Below, one piece after another: positions 1 through 8,061 of a DNA stretch of 64,000 bases. Source of the DNA: Thiopontia sp013349825 (GTDB lineage: Bacteria > Pseudomonadota > Gammaproteobacteria > GCF-002020875); the NCBI GenBank assembly GCA_963981015.1, contig CAXCCG010000005.1, positions 1-64,000 on the forward strand, in the 5' to 3' direction. How positions within the stretch are numbered: the first letter of the stretch is position 1; every line of letters starts with the position of its first letter. The position numbers and the translations under genes were made by a program. The notes beneath the pieces were generated by a model. It searched no databases and was not told where the DNA came from. It was given only the letters and a program-made list of their open reading frames with translations.

Positions 1-95
1 TCAACCCGATTGCAATGGACGAGGGGCTGCGTTTTGCGATCCGAGAGGGTGGCCGAACTGTAGGTTCTGGTGTTGTTTCCAAGATTATCGAATAA
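1..95 (+). CDS. tuf: Elongation factor Tu, 3' end of first copy (partial)
   Basis: This is the last 30 codons of an EF-Tu gene whose start lies outside the window; the reading frame begins at base 3 and ends with TAA at 93-95. EF-Tu delivers aminoacyl-tRNA to the ribosome as a GTP complex. The identity is certain because the segment matches the end of the complete tuf gene at 17011-17105 at every base except one synonymous change (CGA here at 54-56, CGG there). The following tRNA-Trp, secE and nusG make this the tufB-position copy of Gammaproteobacteria. Similarity to the other copy stops exactly after the stop codon. Confidence 0.97.
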   Translation, partial: NPIAMDEGLRFAIREGGRTVGSGVVSKIIE

Positions 96-152
96 CCCTT
101 CAAGTATACTTGAGGTTATCCTAAGGTAATTTAATAAAGCAGGTAAGTAGCT

Positions 153-190
153 GAGGCGTGATCTGTTTCTACAGATCACGCCTCCGTTTT
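153..190 (+). terminator. Perfect 14-bp hairpin after tuf
   Basis: Bases 153-166 and 171-184 are perfect inverted repeats around a TTCT loop, followed by a short, interrupted T run (cgtttt). This could be the terminator of the tuf transcript. Because tRNA-Trp begins only 22 bases after the stem, it could instead be a processing or stabilising hairpin within a tuf-tRNA-Trp-secE transcript. The T run is weak, so full termination is uncertain. Confidence 0.7.
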
Positions 191-205
191 GAGGTTCCAA
201 GTAAT

Positions 206-281
<76 letters not shown>

Positions 282-340
282 TTTATTACGGAACAAGGGT
301 CACATGAGTGACTTCTAAAAATAAAATAGCAGAGAGCTAG

Positions 341-685
341 ATGGCAGATAAAATAAAATTGACGATTGCATTTCTCGTGCTGATGACGGGAATGGTGGCG
401 TTCTATCTGTTTGCGGAGTATTCCGCTCTGATGCGTACTCTGGGTTTGTTGGTTCTTGTGGGAATTAGTGCCGCAATTGCCCTGCAGACAGAGACGGGCC
501 GTGAAGGTTGGGCCTTTGTGGTGGGAGCCAGAGCAGAAGCACGCAAGGTGGTCTGGCCAACACGCAAGGAGACCACACAAACTACCTTGATGGTGGTGGT
601 GATGGTGGTAATTGTAGGCATCCTGTTGTGGTTGCTTGATATGGGGTTGGTCTGGGCAGTCAGGCTGTTTACAGGAGCGCAATAG
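341..685 (+). CDS. secE: Preprotein translocase subunit SecE
   Basis: SecE is the clamp subunit of the SecYEG channel in the inner membrane. The 114-residue protein has three hydrophobic segments (about 8-25, 31-49 and 82-108), as in the three-span enterobacterial form (about 127 residues). The family signature EARKVVWPTRKET lies at 66-78, just before the essential last segment. nusG starts 3 bases after its stop, so the two genes are almost certainly co-transcribed. Its partner SecY is encoded at 26543-27883. The run of Val codons near 590-620 is part of the last membrane span. Confidence 0.96.
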   Translation: MADKIKLTIAFLVLMTGMVAFYLFAEYSALMRTLGLLVLVGISAAIALQTETGREGWAFVVGARAEARKVVWPTRKETTQTTLMVVVMVVIVGILLWLLDMGLVWAVRLFTGAQ

Positions 686-688
686 GTC

Positions 689-1225
689 ATGGCTAAGCGA
701 TGGTATGTAGTGCACGCCTACTCAGGTTTTGAGCATCAGGCAGCACGATCTCTGCAGGAGCGAATTGAGCGTGAAGGAATGGAAGATTCTTTTGGCGAGA
801 TTCTGGTGCCTTGTGAAGAGGTTGTTGAAATGCGCCCTGATGGCAAGAAGCGCAAGAGTGAACGTAAATTCTTCCCTGGCTATGTTCTGGTACAGATGGA
901 GATGGAGGATCGCGCCTGGCACCTGGTGAAGGATGTGCCCAAAGTAATGGGTTTCATTGGTGGTACAGTTGATCGTCCTGCACCGATCAGTGATAAAGAG
1001 GCAGAGAATATTCTGCAGCGCATTCAGGATGGTATCGAGAAGCCACGTCCCAAGGTACTTTATGAGGTAGGCGAAATGGTGCGTGTTATTGATGGCCCTT
1101 TTGCGGACTTTAATGGCGTGGTCGAAGAGGTTAACTACGAAAAGAACAAGCTGACGGTATCAGTACAGGTGTTTGGACGTTCTACCCCGGTAGAACTAGA
1201 CTTCGGTCAGGTATCCAAAGGTTAA
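689..1225 (+). CDS. nusG: Transcription termination/antitermination protein NusG
   Basis: NusG binds RNA polymerase, suppresses pausing, couples transcription to translation through S10 and recruits Rho. The 178-residue protein has the N-terminal NGN domain, opening with RWYVVHAYSGFE, and a C-terminal KOW domain from about residue 125 (VIDGPFADFNGVVEEV). Length agrees with the E. coli protein (181). It follows secE by 3 bases. Its partners RpoB/RpoC, Rho-independent signals and S10 (rpsJ, 17155) are encoded further along this window. Confidence 0.98.
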   Translation: MAKRWYVVHAYSGFEHQAARSLQERIEREGMEDSFGEILVPCEEVVEMRPDGKKRKSERKFFPGYVLVQMEMEDRAWHLVKDVPKVMGFIGGTVDRPAPISDKEAENILQRIQDGIEKPRPKVLYEVGEMVRVIDGPFADFNGVVEEVNYEKNKLTVSVQVFGRSTPVELDFGQVSKG

Positions 1226-1248
1226 GTAATCGATAGAATTAAATAGAG

Positions 1249-1276
1249 CAGCATCTTATGCCAAAGATGCTGTTTT
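1249..1276 (+). terminator. Hairpin with short T run between nusG and rplK
   Basis: CAGCATCTT (1249-1257) pairs perfectly with AAGATGCTG (1264-1272) around a 6-nt loop and is followed by TTTT. The short T run suggests partial termination or attenuation between the secE-nusG unit and the L11 operon. No convincing sigma-70 promoter was seen in the remaining 70 bases before rplK. Confidence 0.5.
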
Positions 1277-1342
1277 GGTGCAACGGGGAGCTGGCTGGTC
1301 GCAGGATTACAGCAGTGCTTGAACCCATTCAGGAGTAAAATC

Positions 1343-1771
1343 ATGGCAAAGAAGATTCAAGCCTACATCAAGCTGCAGGTATCTGCAGGCGAGGCTAACC
1401 CAAGTCCACCTGTCGGCCCGGCTTTGGGGCAGCACGGTGTGAATATCATGGAGTTCTGTAAGGCGTTTAATGCGGCTACGCAGAGTATGGAAAAGGGGAT
1501 GCCAATCCCCGTTGTGATCACTGTTTATAATGATCGCAGCTTTACTTATATTACCAAGACCCCTCCAGCCTCCATTCTGTTGAAGAAGGCTGCAGGCATT
1601 AAATCAGGTAGTGCTGAACCTAATCTGGTTAAGGTGGGGACTGTTAGCCGTGCGCAACTCGAAGAGATTGCGACCACCAAAATGGCTGATCTCAATGCCA
1701 ACGATATGGATGCAGCGGTTCGTATCATTGCAGGCAGTGCGCGTAGCATGGGCCTGAACGTGGAGGATTAA
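1343..1771 (+). CDS. rplK: Large ribosomal subunit protein uL11
   Basis: L11 forms the GTPase-associated region of the 50S subunit with L10 and L7/L12. The start was set at ATG 1343 (MAKKIQAYIKLQVSAG), which is preceded by AGGAG at 1331-1335 and gives 142 residues, the E. coli length. An in-frame TTG eight codons upstream is less likely. The Pro-rich segment NPSPPVGPALGQHGVN is the family signature. rplA follows after 3 bases, forming the L11 operon, which in E. coli is repressed by L1. Confidence 0.97.
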   Translation: MAKKIQAYIKLQVSAGEANPSPPVGPALGQHGVNIMEFCKAFNAATQSMEKGMPIPVVITVYNDRSFTYITKTPPASILLKKAAGIKSGSAEPNLVKVGTVSRAQLEEIATTKMADLNANDMDAAVRIIAGSARSMGLNVED

Positions 1772-1774
1772 GAG

Positions 1775-2473
1775 ATGGCAAAAATGACAAAACGGGCAAA
1801 GGCAATTGCCGAAAAAGTAGAGCTTGGTAAGCAGTATGATCCTGCTGAGGCGTTTGCGCTTCTGAGTGAGCTATCTAAGGTGAAATTTGGTGAGTCTGTC
1901 GATGTGAGTATCAATCTGGGTGTTGATCCTCGTAAATCTGACCAGGTAGTACGTGGCTCTACAGTTTTGCCAAACGGTACCGGTAAAACAGTACGTGTTG
2001 CAGTATTCACACAGGGTGCCAATGCCGATGCAGCTAAAGAGGCGGGTGCAGATATAGTCGGCATGGATGATCTGGCGGAGACCATTAAAGGTGGAGATCT
2101 CAACTTTGATGTTGTGATTGCCTCTCCGGATGCAATGGGTGTTGTTGGCAGACTAGGCCAGATTCTGGGGCCTCGTGGTCTGATGCCGAACCCCAAGGTA
2201 GGTACGGTCTCTCCTGATGTTGCTGGTGCAGTGAAAAATGCCAAATCTGGTCAGGTGCGTTACCGTACCGACAAGGCCGGTATTATTCATTGTTCACTGG
2301 GTAAGGCTGACTTCTCTCCAGAGCAGTTGATCGGTAATCTACAGGCGCTGTTGCTGGATCTGAATAAGAAGAAGCCAAGTGCTGCCAAAGGTGTGTACCT
2401 GAAGAAGGTGACCGTCTCTACAACGATGGGACCTGGATTGGCTCTGGATCAGAGTACGCTGGAAGTTAAATAA
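1775..2473 (+). CDS. rplA: Large ribosomal subunit protein uL1
   Basis: L1 forms the mobile L1 stalk near the E site and in E. coli represses translation of its own operon. The 232-residue length and the conserved block ILGPRGLMPNPKVGTV match the family. It is 3 bases downstream of rplK, so translational coupling is likely. It is followed by a 262-base leader before rplJ. Confidence 0.98.
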   Translation: MAKMTKRAKAIAEKVELGKQYDPAEAFALLSELSKVKFGESVDVSINLGVDPRKSDQVVRGSTVLPNGTGKTVRVAVFTQGANADAAKEAGADIVGMDDLAETIKGGDLNFDVVIASPDAMGVVGRLGQILGPRGLMPNPKVGTVSPDVAGAVKNAKSGQVRYRTDKAGIIHCSLGKADFSPEQLIGNLQALLLDLNKKKPSAAKGVYLKKVTVSTTMGPGLALDQSTLEVK

Positions 2474-2735
2474 TCCAGTCAATAGACTTTGCACTGTTGG
2501 TGTTTGTTAAAGACCAATAGTCGTCAAAGACCGTGGGTGCCCTGAAGTCAGGGTTTAATGTTTGCTGGTTGCAAACGCCGACGCAGACGGTGTGAACAGA
2601 TAATTGAATTATTGCTGTTGTGCCGTGGGTGAGTGAGCTACTGAGCTGTTGAGTTGTATTGGGTAGTGAACTCTTGGGCGCGTTTTGCGCGATGAGGGTG
2701 GGGTAACTCACTCTTAGATGTAAGGAGATAAGTAC
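2474..2735 (+). promoter_or_regulatory. Structured rplJ (L10) leader
   Basis: This 262-base region lies where the L10(L12)4 autogenous control site is found in Gammaproteobacteria. Visible elements are a CCCTG/CAGGG hairpin with an AAGT loop (2540-2553), a GTTTGC/GCAAAC hairpin with a 5-nt loop (2560-2576), a CGCG-type hairpin near 2679-2692, and a long-range GAGTGAG/CTCACTC pairing (2631-2637 with 2707-2713) that closes only 8 bases before the Shine-Dalgarno sequence TAAGGAG (2721-2727). That the L10 complex binds here is inferred from position and the family. Confidence 0.65.
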
Positions 2736-3263
2736 GTGGCATTGAATCTTGAACAGAAGAAAGCCGTCGTCGCAGAGGTGAGTGAAATCGCATCGACTGC
2801 ACTCTCCGTTGTTGCGGCTGAGTATCGTGGACTCACCGTGGAAGAGCTAACCGAGCTGCGAATCAAGTCTCGTGAAGCCGGAGTGCAAATCAGAGTGGTT
2901 AAAAACTCCCTGGCACGCCGCGCCTTCGAAGAGAGTAGTTTTGCATGCATGAATGTGACGTTAGTTGGGCCGATGATTCTGGGCTTCTCACAAGAAGATC
3001 CAGGCGGTGCAGCGCGCGTCATGGAGTCGTTTGCAAAGGAGCATGACAAATTGATTGTCAAGTCGCTCTCTTTGGGTGACACCGTGTTAGATGCTTCCCA
3101 GTTGGGTGCTGTTGCTAACTTGCCGACTCGTGATCAGGCCATCTCTATGTTGATGAGCGTGATGAAGGCACCAGTCGAGAAGTTGGTTCGTACCCTGGCT
3201 GAGCCACATGCGAAGCTGGTTCGTACTGTTGCCGCAGTGCGTGATGCGAAAGAGGCAGCGTAA
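2736..3263 (+). CDS. rplJ: Large ribosomal subunit protein uL10
   Basis: L10 anchors the L7/L12 dimers to the 50S stalk. The protein is 175 residues (E. coli 165) and opens with the family pattern ALNLEQKKAVVAEVSEIA. The start is GTG at 2736, with TAAGGAG nine bases upstream; a GTG start fits a tightly regulated gene. The C-terminal helix that binds L7/L12 is present. rplL follows after 110 bases. Confidence 0.97.
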   Translation: MALNLEQKKAVVAEVSEIASTALSVVAAEYRGLTVEELTELRIKSREAGVQIRVVKNSLARRAFEESSFACMNVTLVGPMILGFSQEDPGGAARVMESFAKEHDKLIVKSLSLGDTVLDASQLGAVANLPTRDQAISMLMSVMKAPVEKLVRTLAEPHAKLVRTVAAVRDAKEAA

Positions 3264-3373
3264 CAACGATTGAGTTCATCATGTGAACAGCATGGTGGGA
3301 TGAACTGAAAATTGTCGTCAAAGATGATGATTTAAGACACACAGTAATTTTATATTTTTAGGAGTAATTCAAA

Positions 3374-3751
3374 ATGGCAGTAACAAAAGACGATATCCTG
3401 GAAGCCATTTCCAATATGAGTGTTATGGAAGTTGTTGAGCTGATCTCTGATATGGAAGAGAAGTTCGGCGTATCAGCAGCTGCAGCAGTAGCCGTAGCGG
3501 CAGCTCCAGCTGGCGACGCTGGCGGTGCAGCAGAAGAGCAGACTGAGTTTGACGTTGTTCTGACTAGTTTCGGTGATGCCAAGGTTGGTGTGATCAAGGC
3601 TGTCCGTGCTGCAACAGGCCTGGGTCTGAAAGAGGCGAAGGCTCTGGTTGAGTCTGCACCGGCTCCTGTTAAGGAGGCAGTCTCTAAGGACGAGGCTGAA
3701 GCTCTTAAGACGCAGCTGGAAGAGGCTGGCGCATCTGTTGAGGTCAAGTAA
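3374..3751 (+). CDS. rplL: Large ribosomal subunit protein bL12
   Basis: L7/L12 is the multicopy stalk protein that recruits translation factors. The 125-residue protein has the N-terminal dimerisation domain, an Ala-rich hinge (about 36-55) and the C-terminal factor-binding domain with KVGVIKAVRAATGLGLKEAK. A separate Shine-Dalgarno AGGAG lies at 3360-3364, consistent with the higher translation expected for a protein present in several copies per ribosome. Confidence 0.98.
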   Translation: MAVTKDDILEAISNMSVMEVVELISDMEEKFGVSAAAAVAVAAAPAGDAGGAAEEQTEFDVVLTSFGDAKVGVIKAVRAATGLGLKEAKALVESAPAPVKEAVSKDEAEALKTQLEEAGASVEVK

Positions 3752-3787
3752 GCTGACTTTTTCAGTCGCATCGCAAGAATGCGATCT

Positions 3788-3829
3788 GGCTGGCGGCCTA
3801 GGTATATCCTAAGGGCCGCCGGCCTTTTT
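3788..3829 (+). terminator. rplL-rpoB attenuator
   Basis: A strong hairpin (GGCTGGCGGCC at 3788-3798 with GGCCGCCGGCC at 3814-3824, inner TAGG/CCTA pairs) is followed by TTTTT at 3825-3829. It sits in the 187-base gap between rplL and rpoB, where E. coli has a partial terminator that lowers rpoBC expression relative to ribosomal proteins. The same role is inferred here because no promoter is evident between it and rpoB. Confidence 0.85.
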
Positions 3830-3938
3830 GCGCTGTTAGAGACAGGTATTTTTAGACTGTTGCAACAGCGTGTGACAAGTTTTCGTGGGACAGGATTCGC
3901 CTGTTTCGCAACATTTTATTAGATGATAGAGGGTTCCA

Positions 3939-6900
3939 ATGGCATACGCTTTTACTGAAAAGAAGAGAATTCGCAAGAGTTTTGGTAAACGTCCCGATGT
4001 GATGGAGGTGCCTTATCTGTTGGCCATCCAGCTCGACTCATTCCGTGACTTCCTACAACATGGCGTGGTGATGGAAGATCGTAAGAGTACAGGTCTACAG
4101 GCAGCTTTTAACTCCATTTTCCCGATCGAGGCCTACTCGGGCAGTGCGGCTCTTGAGTATGTAAGCTACCGTTTGGGAACCCCGGCATTTGATGTGCAGG
4201 AGTGCCAACAGCGTGGGATGACCTATGCGGCACCGCTACGGGTCAAAGTGCGCTTGGTGATCTATGACAAGAACTCCAAGAATAAGGTTGTAAAAGATAT
4301 CAAAGAGCAAGAGGTCTATATGGGAGATATTCCATTGATGACCGACAATGGTACTTTTGTGGTGAATGGAACGGAGCGGGTTATCGTTTCGCAGCTCCAC
4401 CGTTCTCCAGGTGTGTTTTTTGAGCATGATAAAGGCAAGACCCACTCCTCCGGGAAGTTGCTGTTTTCAGCACGTGTTATTCCTTATCGCGGTTCTTGGC
4501 TTGATTTTGAATTTGATCACAAGGATCTGCTTTACGTCCGTATTGACCGCCGTAGAAAGCTTCCAGCTACGATTCTGCTGCGTGCTCTGGGTTTTGCTGA
4601 GCAGGAGATTCTCAACACCTTTTTCGAGATGGAGCGTTTTACCTGTAACAAAGAGAGTATTCGTTATGAGGCGGTTCCAGAGCGGTTGCGTGGAGAAATG
4701 GCCAACTTTGACATTCATGCAAATGGCAAGGTTCTGGTAGAGTCAGGACGTCGCATTACTGCACGCCATATTCGCGAGATGGAGAAGGCAGACGTTAACT
4801 CTCTGGATGCCCCTACAGAATTTGTGGTTGGGCGTACCTTGGGCCACGATCTGGTCGATACCGATACGGGGGAGTTGATCGCAGCAGCCAATGATGAAAT
4901 AACGGAGGAGTTGTTGGCGCAGATTCTTGAGGCTGGTGTTACAGAGTTTCACACACTTTATGTGAATGAGCTGGATCGTGGTGGTTATATCTCCGATACA
5001 TTGAGAAATGATTCAACAGGAAGCAAGTTAGAGGCTCAGGTTGAGATCTATCGCATGATGCGTCCTGGTGAGCCACCTACCCAGGAGTCAGCAGAGAATC
5101 TATTTCACAGTCTGTTCTTTACAATGGATCGTTATGACCTCTCAGCCGTTGGCAGGATGAAGTTTAACCGCCGTCTTTCAAGAGAAGAGCTGACGGGTGA
5201 AGGGATACTCTCTAACGAAGATATTGTTGATGTTATGAAAACCTTGATCAATATCAAAGATGGTCATGGATTGGTTGATGATATCGATAACCTCGGTAAC
5301 CGACGTATTCGTAGTGTTGGGGAGATGGCTGAGAACCAGTTCCGTATCGGTTTAGTAAGAGTGGAACGCGCCGTTAAGGAGCGTCTCAATATTGCCGAGT
5401 CTGAGGGGTTGATGCCACAAGAGCTGATTAATGCGAAGCCAATTTCTGCTGCAATCAAAGAGTTCTTTGGTTCCAGTCAGCTCTCGCAGTTTATGGATCA
5501 GGTTAACCCGCTTTCAGAGGTTACCCACAAACGTCGTATCTCGGCATTGGGACCCGGTGGCTTGACTCGCGAACGTGCAGGCTTTGAGGTGCGCGATGTC
5601 CACCCAACCCATTATGGTCGAGTCTGTCCGATTGAGACCCCTGAAGGACCAAATATTGGTCTGATCAATACCTTGGCAGTCTATGCGCGTACCAACAATT
5701 ACGGTTTTCTGGAGACACCTTACAGGAAGGTGAACGATGGTCTGGTCACTGATGAGATTGTTTATCTCTCTGCCTATGATGAGATCAACTACCATATCGC
5801 ACAAGCGAGTGCGAATACCGATGAGGATGGCAATCTGATTGATGACTTGCTCTCTTGTCGTTACCAGAACGAATTCACCATGGCTACGCCGGATGTGATC
5901 GAGTATATGGATGTCTCGCCACGTCAAATTGTCTCTGTGGCGGCCTCGTTGATTCCGTTCCTTGAACACGATGATGCAAACCGCGCCTTGATGGGGGCGA
6001 ATATGCAGCGTCAGGCAGTTCCAACCATGCGTGCTGAGAAACCGCTCGTGGGGACCGGTATCGAACGTGATGTTGCGATTGACTCCGGTGTTGCGGTTGT
6101 TTCCAAACGAGGTGGTGTGGTCGATTTCGTTGATGGCAGCCGTATTGTCGTTCGTGTCAATGATGATGAGACGGCTGCAGGTGAATCGGGTGTTGATATT
6201 TATAATATGACCAAATATACCCGCTCGAACCAGAATACCTGCATTAATCAGCGTCCATTGGTGACCCCCGGTGATTTGATTGCTCGTGGTGATGTATTGG
6301 CCGATGGACCCTCTACAGATATGGGTGAGTTGGCACTGGGTCAAAATCTGACAGTTGCTTTCATGCCATGGAATGGATACAACTTTGAGGATTCAATCCT
6401 TATCTCTGAGCGTGTTGTCGAAGAGGATCGTTACACTACGATCCATATCGAAGAACTTACCTGTATGGCGCGTGATACCAAGCTTGGGCCTGAAGAGATC
6501 ACTGCAGATATCCCGAATGTGGGTGAGTCTGCGCTGGGCCGTCTGGATGAGTCGGGTATTGTCTATATCGGTGCTGAAGTAAGCCCGGGAGATATTCTAG
6601 TCGGCAAGGTAACACCTAAAGGTGAAACTCAGCTGACACCGGAAGAGAAACTGCTGCGTGCCATCTTTGGTGAGAAGGCCTCAGATGTGAAAGATACCTC
6701 GCTACGTGCAAAATCTTCAATGGCCGGAACCGTGGTGGACGTACGAATATTTACCCGTGACGGAATCAAGAAAGATAAACGCTCCCTCGATATTGAACAG
6801 CTTGAGTTGGATGATGTCCGTAAGGATCTCAATTCACGTCAGCGAATTATTGAAGAGGATATCTTCCAGCGTCTGGAGAAATTGCTGGTTGGTAAAGTAG

Positions 6901-8012
6901 TTGATGGTGGTCCGGGTAATATTAAAGCGGGCGATAAGGTGACTAAGAGTTATCTGACCGAACTCAGGCGTGATATCTGGTTTGAGTTACGGATGCGCAA
7001 TGAGGAGGTCAATGAGCAGTTGGAACTCTCTCATGGGCAGCTTAAGCAGCAACGTGAAGAGATCGAAAAGGTCTACGAAGAGAAGAAGGGCAAGATTACT
7101 GGAGGTGACGATCTGGCACCGGGTGTTCAGAAGATGGTTAAGGTCTATGTCGCGGTTAAGCGTCGTATTCAGCCTGGAGACAAGATGGCGGGTCGTCACG
7201 GAAACAAGGGTGTAATTTCACGTATTGTTCCTGTTGAGGATATGCCTCACCGTGATGATGGTACTCCGGTTGACATCGTGTTGAACCCCTTGGGCGTACC
7301 TTCGCGTATGAATATCGGGCAGGTACTAGAGGTTCATTTGGGTTGGGCAGCTAAAGGGCTTGGCATCAAGATTGCCGGTATGCTCGATAGTGGTAGTGAT
7401 GTAGTAAGCATGCGTAGTTTCCTAGATGAAGTTTACAATGATAGCGGTAAACGGGAAGACCTTGACTCTCTAAGTGATGATGAGGTCATGGAGATGGCCA
7501 ATAATCTGCGCCGTGGTGTACCTATGGCGACTCCGGCGTTTGATGGTGCGCATGAGAAAGAGATTAAGCGCATGTTAACTCTGGCCGACCTTCCTGAAAC
7601 AGGTCAGACCACGCTGTATGATGGCCGCACCGGTGAGTCATTTGATCGACAGGTAACGGTGGGTGTGATGCATATCATCAAGCTCAACCATCTGGTTGCG
7701 GACAAGATGCATGCACGTTCCACTGGTCCATACAGTTTAGTGACTCAGCAGCCACTTGGCGGTAAAGCGCAGTTCGGCGGACAGCGCTTTGGTGAGATGG
7801 AGGTGTGGGCACTGGAAGCTTATGGAGCATCCCATGTGCTGCAAGAGATGTTGACCGTGAAGTCAGACGATGTGACGGGTCGTACCCGTATGTATAAAAA
7901 TATTGTCGATGGCGACCACCGGATCGAGGCAGGAATGCCTGAGTCCTTCAACGTGTTGTTGAAAGAGATCCGTTCACTGGCGATTGATATTGACCTGGAG
8001 CAGGTGAACTAA
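3939..8012 (+). CDS. rpoB: DNA-directed RNA polymerase subunit beta
   Basis: Beta forms half of the polymerase active cleft and the rifampicin pocket. The 1357-residue protein is colinear with E. coli RpoB (1342). The rifampicin-determining segment (SQLSQFMDQVNPL, then THKRRISALGPGG) carries the sensitive-type Asp, His and Ser residues, but has Val at codon 522 (GTT 5502-5504), where E. coli has Asn518. The C-terminal half includes GDKMAGRHGNKG and the RFGEMEVWALEAYGA segment that contacts beta prime. rpoC follows after 49 bases. Confidence 0.99.
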   Translation: MAYAFTEKKRIRKSFGKRPDVMEVPYLLAIQLDSFRDFLQHGVVMEDRKSTGLQAAFNSIFPIEAYSGSAALEYVSYRLGTPAFDVQECQQRGMTYAAPLRVKVRLVIYDKNSKNKVVKDIKEQEVYMGDIPLMTDNGTFVVNGTERVIVSQLHRSPGVFFEHDKGKTHSSGKLLFSARVIPYRGSWLDFEFDHKDLLYVRIDRRRKLPATILLRALGFAEQEILNTFFEMERFTCNKESIRYEAVPERLRGEMANFDIHANGKVLVESGRRITARHIREMEKADVNSLDAPTEFVVGRTLGHDLVDTDTGELIAAANDEITEELLAQILEAGVTEFHTLYVNELDRGGYISDTLRNDSTGSKLEAQVEIYRMMRPGEPPTQESAENLFHSLFFTMDRYDLSAVGRMKFNRRLSREELTGEGILSNEDIVDVMKTLINIKDGHGLVDDIDNLGNRRIRSVGEMAENQFRIGLVRVERAVKERLNIAESEGLMPQELINAKPISAAIKEFFGSSQLSQFMDQVNPLSEVTHKRRISALGPGGLTRERAGFEVRDVHPTHYGRVCPIETPEGPNIGLINTLAVYARTNNYGFLETPYRKVNDGLVTDEIVYLSAYDEINYHIAQASANTDEDGNLIDDLLSCRYQNEFTMATPDVIEYMDVSPRQIVSVAASLIPFLEHDDANRALMGANMQRQAVPTMRAEKPLVGTGIERDVAIDSGVAVVSKRGGVVDFVDGSRIVVRVNDDETAAGESGVDIYNMTKYTRSNQNTCINQRPLVTPGDLIARGDVLADGPSTDMGELALGQNLTVAFMPWNGYNFEDSILISERVVEEDRYTTIHIEELTCMARDTKLGPEEITADIPNVGESALGRLDESGIVYIGAEVSPGDILVGKVTPKGETQLTPEEKLLRAIFGEKASDVKDTSLRAKSSMAGTVVDVRIFTRDGIKKDKRSLDIEQLELDDVRKDLNSRQRIIEEDIFQRLEKLLVGKVVDGGPGNIKAGDKVTKSYLTELRRDIWFELRMRNEEVNEQLELSHGQLKQQREEIEKVYEEKKGKITGGDDLAPGVQKMVKVYVAVKRRIQPGDKMAGRHGNKGVISRIVPVEDMPHRDDGTPVDIVLNPLGVPSRMNIGQVLEVHLGWAAKGLGIKIAGMLDSGSDVVSMRSFLDEVYNDSGKREDLDSLSDDEVMEMANNLRRGVPMATPAFDGAHEKEIKRMLTLADLPETGQTTLYDGRTGESFDRQVTVGVMHIIKLNHLVADKMHARSTGPYSLVTQQPLGGKAQFGGQRFGEMEVWALEAYGASHVLQEMLTVKSDDVTGRTRMYKNIVDGDHRIEAGMPESFNVLLKEIRSLAIDIDLEQVN

Positions 8013-8061
8013 GCGTACTGCGCATAGTCCGTTCACTGTTTCATTAGGAGATTAAAAAAGA

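Noticed and set aside
100..113. 14-bp palindrome TCAAGTATACTTGA after tuf
   Set aside because: Perfect but loopless and short, with no second copy noticed; a chance palindrome is likely.
110..137. TTGAGG and TAATAA spaced by 16 bases as a promoter for tRNA-Trp
   Set aside because: The transcript would run straight into the perfect 14-bp hairpin at 153-184, and both elements are weak; the tRNA is more likely made from the tuf transcript.
5514..6344. 276-codon - strand frame opposite rpoB
   Set aside because: It lies wholly inside the conserved rpoB gene and encodes no recognisable motif; it is explained by rpoB codon bias.
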